IMG/VR virus record: IMGVR_UViG_3300008259_004893
Location: 1-24,671 of that record
Reading direction: 5' to 3' (one strand)
DNA length: 24,671 nucleotides
DNA from: a virus
Shown: in pieces, positions 12,095 to 17,135 of the stretch
Position numbering within the stretch: the stretch's first letter is position 1
How the letters are laid out: every line of letters starts with the position of its first letter
Program-made: the position numbers and the translations under genes
Notes under the pieces: generated by a model
Databases searched by the model: none
What the model was told of the DNA's origin: nothing
What the model saw: only the letters and a program-made list of their open reading frames with translations

Positions 12095-12272
12095 TAAACC
12101 CCTCCTGGAGTGATACCTCCTGCCATGGCCTTGGGAAGCCAGTTAGCAAGTAGTAGTCAATCCCGTGCTTCTTGCAGTACGCCCTAAGGGACATCCCCTC
12201 AGCCTTAGCGTCCTCTACAAACAATCTTAGCACATCTTTGTCTGGCTTTGTCAACTTCTCTCTAAATGTCAT
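12057..12272 (-). CDS. small helix-turn-helix-like protein, 71 aa
   Basis: The start chosen is ATG 12272, six bases after GGAG; an in-frame ATG at 12278 is too close to it. Residues about 12-50 (PDKDVLRLFVEDAKAEGMSL, then RAYCKKHGIDYYLLTGFPRP) have the helix, short turn, helix spacing of a resolvase- or terminase-small-subunit-like HTH. The C-terminus is acidic and disordered (GFNGEEGNEGATEL). It might be a DNA-binding regulator. The overlaps with genes on both sides fit the operon. Confidence 0.6.
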   Translation of the reverse strand: MTFREKLTKPDKDVLRLFVEDAKAEGMSLRAYCKKHGIDYYLLTGFPRPWQEVSLQEGFNGEEGNEGATEL

Positions 12273-12696
12273 AGACATCTCCAATCAGGGCTGCGCAGCT
12301 AGGGTAGTCCCTGTGCGCTGCGTATAGCGCCCTTACTAAGTCCTGTCCCTCCAGATGCTTGTTGATGAGCTCCAAGAACTTAGTTGCCCAGGCCTTGCTG
12401 TGAAGCCCAGGCGTTACAACGTGAGCCATCTCATGAAGCATTGTGTCGTAGTCGTATCGGTGTGTGCACAGCATGAACGTAGCGTCATCAGAGTCAGCTT
12501 CGCCAAGTGGGCACTTGTTCTTTGCTTCGCCGGTGTGGTAGTGGATCGTGACTTTAGACACGTGAATGCCCTCTTCCTTAAGGACCTTCTTCATCCACAA
12601 GATGGACTCGCCCCAGAAAGTCTTCACCTTCTGGGGCGTGCCTGCAGAGAAGACGAACTTAGCGCTTGCGCTTTTGCGTTGACGCCCATGCATCAT
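12262..12696 (-). CDS. SprT/WLM-like zinc metallopeptidase-like protein
   Basis: This is a 144-residue protein with a clean metal-binding motif. HEMAH (88-92) is followed by a third histidine in GLHSKAW (His 99), giving H-E-x2-H-x6-H as in SprT/WLM-type zinc peptidases (Spartan-like). The upstream part has paired strands (KVTIHYHTGEAK, DATFMLCTH) typical of minimal metallopeptidase folds. Cellular relatives cut proteins stuck on DNA; the phage versions are mostly unstudied. AAGGAG lies four bases before ATG 12696. The location in the DNA-metabolism operon suits a role with DNA, but the substrate is unknown. Confidence 0.8.
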   Translation of the reverse strand: MMHGRQRKSASAKFVFSAGTPQKVKTFWGESILWMKKVLKEEGIHVSKVTIHYHTGEAKNKCPLGEADSDDATFMLCTHRYDYDTMLHEMAHVVTPGLHSKAWATKFLELINKHLEGQDLVRALYAAHRDYPSCAALIGDVYDI

Positions 12697-12883
12697 TTAG
12701 CTCCTTTAGTTTCTTCTCTGCCTCATCATGGTTAAACACTTCCGGCCCACTGCCTAAGCTGAAGACCTCCCCCTGCTTAACAGTATACCACACTCTGGCC
12801 TTCCAGCCAGATGGACCGTAGAACAGTATAGCATGGGTCCTACCAGTTGGCCATACCATCCCCTTCAGGTCAACGAAGTTCAT
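12659..12883 (-). CDS. hypothetical protein, 74 aa
   Basis: The family is not recognised. The start at ATG 12883 is preferred because it overlaps the upstream stop by only 14 bases, although its ribosome site (GGTGG) is weak. An upstream in-frame extension to 12982 would overlap the previous gene by over 100 bases and looks unlike protein. The N-terminal part is beta-rich and aromatic (HAILFYGPSGWKARVWYTV), the rest helical and basic (DEAEKKLKELNDAWASTQKR). It overlaps the peptidase-like gene by 38 bases. Confidence 0.55.
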   Translation of the reverse strand: MNFVDLKGMVWPTGRTHAILFYGPSGWKARVWYTVKQGEVFSLGSGPEVFNHDEAEKKLKELNDAWASTQKRKR

Positions 12884-13274
12884 CCACCACAAACCTTTCA
12901 TCCAGTCGCTCGTCAAGAGATGCCCACTGCTTAGGTGGTACGCCTCTGGTAACGAAAGACCACTTGCCCTCACCGAGAGCAATCAGAATTAACGCGTAAT
13001 TCGCAATATCGACCAGCGCGTCACGTACCCCTTCGTTGAACCAGTCTTCTCCGACTTTGGCTTTTCCATCCACGATAGATCCATTGAGCGACGTGGCCAC
13101 TCGCGAGCACTTGTCTTCTGCGAGTCGCGAGAATACTCCGTATGGTCCGAGCGCTTCAATGTTGCCCGGTCCATATCCTGATTGCCTCTGTACCATAACT
13201 TCGTGGGTTTCCATCGCGAGTTCGCGAAAGTATTCAATGAACGCTTCGGGTACATTCTTACTCTCCTTCTTCAT
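12870..13274 (-). CDS. DUF1599/Nmad1-like or MazG-like nucleotide-metabolism protein
   Basis: This is a 134-residue all-helical protein. RQSGYGPGNIE (30-40), then SRLAEDKCSRV (49-59) with E/D-x-x-K-x-x-R, and RDALVDIANYALILIAL (84-100) match the pattern of DUF1599 (nucleotide modification associated domain 1), a relative of MazG/dUTPase-type all-alpha pyrophosphohydrolases. The acidic residues E53, D54, D86 and D89 are candidate Mg2+ ligands. The family is common in phages and is thought to act on (modified) nucleotides. ATG 13274 was chosen, seven bases after GGAGGAG; an in-frame TTG at 13280 is less likely. No base-hypermodification genes were noticed beside it, apart from the methyltransferase in the same operon. 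Confidence 0.75.
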   Translation of the reverse strand: MKKESKNVPEAFIEYFRELAMETHEVMVQRQSGYGPGNIEALGPYGVFSRLAEDKCSRVATSLNGSIVDGKAKVGEDWFNEGVRDALVDIANYALILIALGEGKWSFVTRGVPPKQWASLDERLDERFVVDELR

Positions 13275-13461
13275 TGTCAATCTCCTCCATAATCTTCTCT
13301 GCCAGCTCCTGCGTAGCTACCTGCGTAACGAGGATGATTCTCTCATCGCACTTCGCACAGATAGCTACGCGAACGGAGTATGGTCCAGCCAGCTTAGCGC
13401 CTGCTCTGTGCGGACTAATGCGTAGCCCCCCGCACTTCGGGCACTTCAGGCCGTGTTTCAC
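13258..13461 (-). CDS. zinc-ribbon protein, 67 aa
   Basis: A GTG start at 13461 shares GTGA with the upstream stop. Two cysteine knuckles are present, CPKC (7-10) and CAKC (35-38), spaced as in a classic four-Cys zinc ribbon, with a basic Gly/Arg loop between them. A helical acidic tail follows (ELAEKIMEEIDNEEGE). Probably a small DNA- or RNA-binding or adaptor protein. Translation depends on coupling because no strong ribosome site is visible. Its last 17 bases overlap the start of the DUF1599-like gene. Confidence 0.7.
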   Translation of the reverse strand: MKHGLKCPKCGGLRISPHRAGAKLAGPYSVRVAICAKCDERIILVTQVATQELAEKIMEEIDNEEGE

Positions 13462-13670
13462 TTGCGCTTATCCAGTAGCGCGAACGCCAAGAGTGCTGAG
13501 CCCAGCGCTGCTGCGACGTTAGTAGACGCACCTAGGACGACAGCTCCGATACCAAAGGAAGGGACAAACGTGTCCCGGAACCTAGGGTGCGACACTGCAG
13601 CCTTGGTAGTTTCCCCAATGTTCTTAAAGAACGCGACTTGCTGTCGCTCCTCGTCAGGCGTCGTCGCCAT
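13458..13670 (-). CDS. small membrane protein, 70 aa
   Basis: ATG 13670 is used, seven bases after GGAG; an in-frame TTG at 13676 is not needed. After a hydrophilic N-terminal half (TPDEERQQVAFFKNIGE) come hydrophobic residues about 39-66 (IGAVVLGASTNVAAALGSAL, then LAFALL), long enough for one or two membrane passes, and a basic DKRK end. It pairs with the next upstream gene, which also has a hydrophobic stretch, so the two could be holin-like partners. Only topology supports this. Confidence 0.6.
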   Translation of the reverse strand: MATTPDEERQQVAFFKNIGETTKAAVSHPRFRDTFVPSFGIGAVVLGASTNVAAALGSALLAFALLDKRK

Positions 13671-13878
13671 CTTCAAGCTCCACCAGCTTCAATGCAACAC
13701 CGGCCGACAACTGAAGCACGTTGTCAAACGGGATCTGGACCTCACTGCGCTTGTCCTCAGGGACAGAATCCAGATACTTATCAATGAACGTAGCCACTAC
13801 AACGCCGAACGCAACGTTCCAGCGCGCAGCCAAAAGGGCAACGTTACCCTTGCGGCTCTTCTTCTGTGGTACTGCCAT
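13654..13878 (-). CDS. hypothetical protein with hydrophobic segment, 74 aa
   Basis: The family is not recognised. A good ribosome site (AAGGAGAAGGCAT then ATG) supports the start at 13878. The N-terminus is basic (MAVPQKKSRKGN) and is followed by a moderately hydrophobic stretch (VALLAARWNVAFGVVVATFI), possibly one membrane helix. The second half is soluble and amphipathic with an acidic end (VELEDGDDA). It overlaps its neighbours by 35 and 17 bases. Its association with the following membrane protein suggests a pair, perhaps for lysis or membrane anchoring. Confidence 0.6.
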   Translation of the reverse strand: MAVPQKKSRKGNVALLAARWNVAFGVVVATFIDKYLDSVPEDKRSEVQIPFDNVLQLSAGVALKLVELEDGDDA

Positions 13879-14200
13879 ATGCCTTCTCCTTCACAACTAA
13901 CCAATCCCGCTCGTCCATGATCACCATGACACGCCTCTGGGTGCCAGGCCCAGGAGCATCTCCGATCACTAGGTAGGGGATTTCCCCAGCCTGAACAATA
14001 ATCTTCTGCAGCCAGCCCCAGTACTTGTTGGAGAACATCGTCCCCACCTTCGTCTGGATCTTAAACTGCCCGTCAACCGTCACGTCGTCTGGCCCACCGT
14101 ACATTCCGGTGCGTCGACCGCCGTGCTTCTTGGCCGTCTCGCGCTCAAAGGCATTACCCCTTGAGCGGTTGAGGCGTCCCTGCCGAGCTTTGTCAACCAT
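13844..14200 (-). CDS. Holliday-junction-resolvase-like PD-(D/E)XK nuclease
   Basis: This is a 118-residue protein. The order RSRGNAFERETAKKHGGR (Glu 19), GGPDDVTVDG (Asp 38/39) and FKIQTKVG (Gln 49, Lys 51) is that of Hjc/RecU-like or VRR-NUC-like nucleases of the PD-(D/E)XK fold; Q-x-K replaces the usual E-x-K, as in some family members. Later strands (PYLVIGDAPG, RRVMVIMD) complete the fold. It would cut branched DNA during recombination or before packaging, which suits its place near ERF and the Cas4-like nuclease. ATG 14200 follows GGAGG by six bases; ATG 14206 sits directly on that site. Confidence 0.75.
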   Translation of the reverse strand: MVDKARQGRLNRSRGNAFERETAKKHGGRRTGMYGGPDDVTVDGQFKIQTKVGTMFSNKYWGWLQKIIVQAGEIPYLVIGDAPGPGTQRRVMVIMDERDWLVVKEKAYGSTTEEEPQG

Positions 14201-14486
14201 TCTCATCCTCCGTTACGGCTACAGGTGCGCCTTCGCCAACGCCAGCTGAGAAGATCCCAGCCCAGAATTGCTTCTCGCCGTCATCCTCAAGGCTCTTAAG
14301 CTCGTCGTCTGCAAGGCCACCAGTGTGGGCAGATACAAACGAAATGGACTTCTGGCGATACGCATCCATGAACATTTCCTTGCTGTAGATCGCGACCTTC
14401 CGCGGACGACCGTCTGCTTGGTATTGGATACCAATAGCAGCAAGGCCATCCGCGATGTCGTCTACAAGCTTTACTTCTTCGGTCAC
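14193..14486 (-). CDS. hypothetical acidic protein, 97 aa
   Basis: The family is not recognised. The start used is GTG 14486, which shares GTGA with the previous stop; an in-frame TTG at 14510 is possible. The protein is acidic and mixed alpha/beta: VKLVDDIADGLAAIGIQY, RPRKVAIYSKEMFMDAY, then a Gly/Ala-rich and acidic C-terminus (GEGAPVAVTEDENG). It lies between the recombination genes ERF and the resolvase-like nuclease, so it may assist them, but there is no motif to say how. Confidence 0.55.
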   Translation of the reverse strand: MTEEVKLVDDIADGLAAIGIQYQADGRPRKVAIYSKEMFMDAYRQKSISFVSAHTGGLADDELKSLEDDGEKQFWAGIFSAGVGEGAPVAVTEDENG

Positions 14487-14737
14487 GAGCGCTTCTTCAG
14501 CGGACCCCAAATGAGCCGAATGTGCGTAGCCAAGTCCTCATCAAAGACAAGGATGGTCACACGCTCGTAGCGGTTAGGCGCGGTTGATGCGTCACGAGTG
14601 GCCTTGTCTGCGGAAAGGAACGCGTCGTAGGCAAACGACTGCATGCTACCGAAGAACTTCCACACGTCTCGACCGGCCTTGGTCTGCTCCTTGACTGGAG
14701 CAATCTTATCTGTGAGCCAAAGATCAATCCTATCCAT
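14483..14737 (-). CDS. hypothetical protein, 84 aa
   Basis: The family is not recognised. ATG 14737 shares TAATG with the ERF stop and has GGGGG five bases upstream. The sequence (DRIDLWLTDKIAPVKEQT, DVWKFFGSMQSFAYDAFLSA, RYERVTILVFDEDLATHIRL) suggests a small alpha/beta fold. It is translated in tandem with ERF and the next gene. Nothing more specific is visible. Confidence 0.6.
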   Translation of the reverse strand: MDRIDLWLTDKIAPVKEQTKAGRDVWKFFGSMQSFAYDAFLSADKATRDASTAPNRYERVTILVFDEDLATHIRLIWGPLKKRS

Positions 14738-15246
14738 TAGAACCCCCACTCTCCGTCAGCCTTTTGCGACTGACCTTCCATTGGCTTGACGGTATCCTTA
14801 AAGATCTCCTTCGCCGCCTTGGCGATGGTCACGTCAGCCGTGTCATTCTCTGGGTCGTCCCCAGTTGGGATGAGGAACGTCGTCAGGAGCGCATACTTGA
14901 GCGCACCAGTCGTCGCCTTGTACACGTGCTTGTCGCCCGAGTCAGCCCCTGAGCCGAGCGAGTAGATCGTGTGCTTTTCCCCAGTCTCCCCATCAACCAA
15001 GTGCCATGAGTACTTGAACGTGAGGATCACCTGCTTGCCTGAGGCAGACGTGCTCTCGCTCAGCTTCTCAATGTCACCAGGAATGATTGCGATACCCTTA
15101 GCCGCGAGCTTCTCGCGGATTGCGTCAGCTACCTGTGACGCCATGACGTACTTGTACCCCTGGGCGCTGTTCGTGCCGCCCTTGGAGATGTAGCCGATCT
15201 CGCCCATAACTTCAGCGAGCTTGCCAGCTAGCGTCTTACTTGCCAT
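14737..15246 (-). CDS. ERF-family single-strand annealing recombinase
   Basis: This is a 169-residue protein of the ERF superfamily. ATG 15246 (MASKTLAGKLAEVMGEIGYI) follows GAGGAGGGG; a longer frame upstream lies inside the preceding gene. The family signature is clear: NSAQGYKYVMASQVADAIRE (residues about 26-45), EKLAAKGIAIIPG, and then the conserved YSLGSGADSGDKHVYKATTG (about 108-127) with LKYALLTTFLIPTGDDPE. ERF proteins form rings that anneal complementary single strands, driving phage recombination. They usually work with an exonuclease, here probably the Cas4-like nuclease immediately upstream, whose stop it overlaps by 11 bases. Confidence 0.92.
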   Translation of the reverse strand: MASKTLAGKLAEVMGEIGYISKGGTNSAQGYKYVMASQVADAIREKLAAKGIAIIPGDIEKLSESTSASGKQVILTFKYSWHLVDGETGEKHTIYSLGSGADSGDKHVYKATTGALKYALLTTFLIPTGDDPENDTADVTIAKAAKEIFKDTVKPMEGQSQKADGEWGF

Positions 15247-15931
15247 TTTCCCCTCCTCTGCACTTGGTGAAGAACTCGCAATACCCACATGGGAAGAGCC
15301 AGTTCCCCGACTTCTTTGACCTGTACTTTTCCTCCGGGAGTCTCCACGGAGGGGTGTCTCTGAATCGGTCACTGTTCAGAACCTCCAAGATCCTCAGGGC
15401 CTTGTCACGCCACGACTCATCAACGATGAACTCCTCGGTGGCTAGATCCCCTGCCCTGATGTATACCAACCTTGCTGAGTACTCATGGCCTCGCATGCGC
15501 TTCAAAGCCTCAGCATAGATGGACGCTTGAATTTGGTGCTCCGGCTTAGGAATGAACTTCCAAGCCGATTCCTTGACTGACTTGTACTCAATCAGCTCAT
15601 GCTGACCGTCCTTCCATTGTACCACACCGTCGGCGTTTCCGCCAAAGTTAAGCTCCGGAATCGACACCGGCACCTCCTCCTCATAGGAGAGAAGATGCTC
15701 GGAGTCCCGCAGCCTGCGGTTAAACGAATCGTTGATAATGTGTCCACGCTCAAAAATACGAAAGACCTCATCGCCGCGAACGTCCGTAGGGGTCTCGCCA
15801 TGGGCGTAGTACCACTGCTGCCGTAGGCAGCTACCGAGCAGAGATCCACGCCACAAGTCGCTTGGTGGACGCTCTGTCCTGTCTCTACGGAGTCCCTCGT
15901 CAAAGAGGTCTCCAATAAGCTTCTTAACCAT
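15236..15931 (-). CDS. Cas4/RecB-like PD-(D/E)XK exonuclease with probable Fe-S cluster
   Basis: This is a 231-residue protein. ATG 15931 (MVKKLIGDLF) is preceded by AGGAGGGGT. The nuclease core runs GGNADGVV (Asp 101), HELIEYKS (Glu 115, Lys 117) and EHQIQASIYA (Gln 133/135). Cys 35 (GSCLRQQW) and a C-terminal cluster CGYCEFFTKC (Cys 215, 218, 224) reproduce the four-cysteine layout that holds a 4Fe-4S cluster in Cas4 and AddB nucleases. It should resect DNA ends and supply single strands to the ERF protein directly downstream. No cas1, cas2 or repeat array is present, so this is a phage recombination nuclease rather than part of CRISPR. Confidence 0.9.
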   Translation of the reverse strand: MVKKLIGDLFDEGLRRDRTERPPSDLWRGSLLGSCLRQQWYYAHGETPTDVRGDEVFRIFERGHIINDSFNRRLRDSEHLLSYEEEVPVSIPELNFGGNADGVVQWKDGQHELIEYKSVKESAWKFIPKPEHQIQASIYAEALKRMRGHEYSARLVYIRAGDLATEEFIVDESWRDKALRILEVLNSDRFRDTPPWRLPEEKYRSKKSGNWLFPCGYCEFFTKCRGGENGK

Positions 15932-15958
15932 ACCCCTCCTATGCCCCACCAATAAGTC

Positions 15959-15987
15959 CCCCAGGCCGGAGGGGCGCCAGCCTGGGG
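15959..15987 (-). terminator. inter-gene hairpin between HAD and nuclease genes
   Basis: CCCCAGGC (15959-15966) pairs with GCCTGGGG (15980-15987) around a 13-base loop, in the 62-base gap after the HAD stop. Leftward of the stem there is no U-tract. It may slow or process the transcript and reduce expression of the downstream recombination genes, or form part of a new leader. Confidence 0.5.
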
Positions 15988-15993
15988 AGAACT

Positions 15994-16347
15994 CTAACCG
16001 TTCAGGATTGAGTCTACGATAGACTCCCAGTTGTTGTCAAATCGGATAGCGCGATCATCAATGTAGGCCTTGGCGACTGGCTTCCCAGCCCCAACCCAGA
16101 TCTCATTGTACGGCACGCCCCACTCATCAAGGAGCTTTCGCATCTCGTCAACCCTCTCCGCTCGGTCTTCAAATTTCTCCCAAGCCCGTGCAGAGTGAAT
16201 CATGATCTTGTAACCGTTTGCTCGCAGTCTCTCTAGCGCCTCAATAACGCCGAGAGCTGGTACGACCGTTCCAAACACGCGGACAGCGATGGTGTCATCG
16301 TAGTCCACGCAGATGTTGCGTGCGCCTTCCAGATCTGCGTTGATCAT
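15994..16347 (-). CDS. HAD-superfamily phosphatase-like protein
   Basis: This is a 117-residue small HAD protein. Motif I is ICVDYDDTIA with Asp 15 (nucleophile) and Asp 17. Motif II is Ser 52 in IMIHSAR, motif III Lys 89 in GAGKP, and motif IV IDDRA (Asp 97, 98). All catalytic residues are present, with only a minimal cap between motifs I and II, so the substrate may be large or the protein may act on nucleotides or on 5'/3' phosphates of nucleic acid. Similar small HAD proteins occur in many phage replication blocks. The ATG shares ATGA with the exonuclease stop. Confidence 0.88.
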   Translation of the reverse strand: MINADLEGARNICVDYDDTIAVRVFGTVVPALGVIEALERLRANGYKIMIHSARAWEKFEDRAERVDEMRKLLDEWGVPYNEIWVGAGKPVAKAYIDDRAIRFDNNWESIVDSILNG

Positions 16348-17075
16348 CGGTGGATGGTGCTGATCAGTGGCTTCATCTTGGCGAACACGTCGCGCAAGAC
16401 TAGAACGTCAGCCTCGCAATGCTCAACAATAGTGCGGAAAGCCTGCTTGCCTTCCTTGGTGTGTCGTCGCTCGGCTTCCTGCCACAGCCGGACGTCAAGA
16501 GGCGTCTTGCTGTTGTTGGTGCGGAAGTACTTGGAGATGTTCTCCAAGCTGCGTCGTCCAGCCTTCATGTGCCGGCCAGTGGCGTACCACATGAGGTCAA
16601 TGTGCATCTGAGTGCCGATTGGGCGCTGGCCAGTCTCAAGCAGCCGTGCGTTGATGATTGGCAAGTCAAACAGCTTTGAGTTCCATCCCACAAGGATGTC
16701 GTACTGGGCAAGCTCATCAGCGATAGCCTTTACCAGCTTGCTGTCGTCCATCCATGTCTTTCCCTTGTGCGTCTCTAGCGACAGGGTCTTTACGTTACCG
16801 TGCTCATCTGCGACGCTCATGCAGAAGATCGTAGTCCACGACGAGTACGTGGTCTCTAGGTCATAGAACGCGATGCGGAACCCGGCATAGTCGCCCTTAG
16901 GGGTCGACTCAATTACCCGTGCGTCCGCAGGCGCCTCTGGATGTGTGGCCGCATACCGCTTGTACAGCTTCTGCGCCTGGTCCTTAGTGATGTCCAACTG
17001 GGCAGCGATCTCCTGAAAGGAGAGCCCCTTTTCCTTGAGCGCTGCGATGCGCTCAATCGCTCCATCGTTTGCCAT
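16344..17075 (-). CDS. RNase H-fold 3'-5' exonuclease with N-terminal helix-turn-helix
   Basis: This is a 243-residue protein. Residues about 3-43 (AIERIAALKEKGLSFQEIAA, then QLDITKDQAQKLYKRY) form a sigma-like helix-turn-helix. From residue 65 comes an RNase H-like exonuclease of the DEDD class: AFYDLETT (Asp 72, Glu 74), DILVGWNSKLFDLPII (Asp 137), MHIDLMW (Asp 160) and HCEADVLVLRDVF (His 219, Asp 223). It resembles the YprB/RNase_H_2 or B-family polymerase proofreading domain without the polymerase. ATG 17075 follows GGAGG; an upstream ATG has no such site. It is the first gene after the 17120 promoter. It may act in proofreading or end trimming. Confidence 0.85.
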   Translation of the reverse strand: MANDGAIERIAALKEKGLSFQEIAAQLDITKDQAQKLYKRYAATHPEAPADARVIESTPKGDYAGFRIAFYDLETTYSSWTTIFCMSVADEHGNVKTLSLETHKGKTWMDDSKLVKAIADELAQYDILVGWNSKLFDLPIINARLLETGQRPIGTQMHIDLMWYATGRHMKAGRRSLENISKYFRTNNSKTPLDVRLWQEAERRHTKEGKQAFRTIVEHCEADVLVLRDVFAKMKPLISTIHR

Positions 17076-17112
17076 CTTTGCCTCCATATCTTGCGGAGGG
17101 AAGTCCCCTCCT

Positions 17113-17129
17113 ACCCCCAATTATACCAC
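17113..17129 (-). promoter_or_regulatory. extended -10 sigma-70-type promoter for the replication block
   Basis: On the minus strand TGTGGTATAATTGGG contains a perfect TATAAT (17120-17125) with the TG of an extended -10 one base upstream. The -35 region at normal spacing is poor, as often with extended -10 promoters. The expected start is near 17113, about 40 bases before the first gene of the replication block. It lies in the only clear gap between the tail gene and that block, so it separates virion and replication expression. Confidence 0.65.
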
Positions 17130-17135
17130 AGAACG

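Noticed and set aside
15236-15931. Cas4-like gene as part of a CRISPR system
   Set aside because: No cas1, cas2, effector or repeat-spacer array is visible; its neighbours are ERF and other phage recombination genes.
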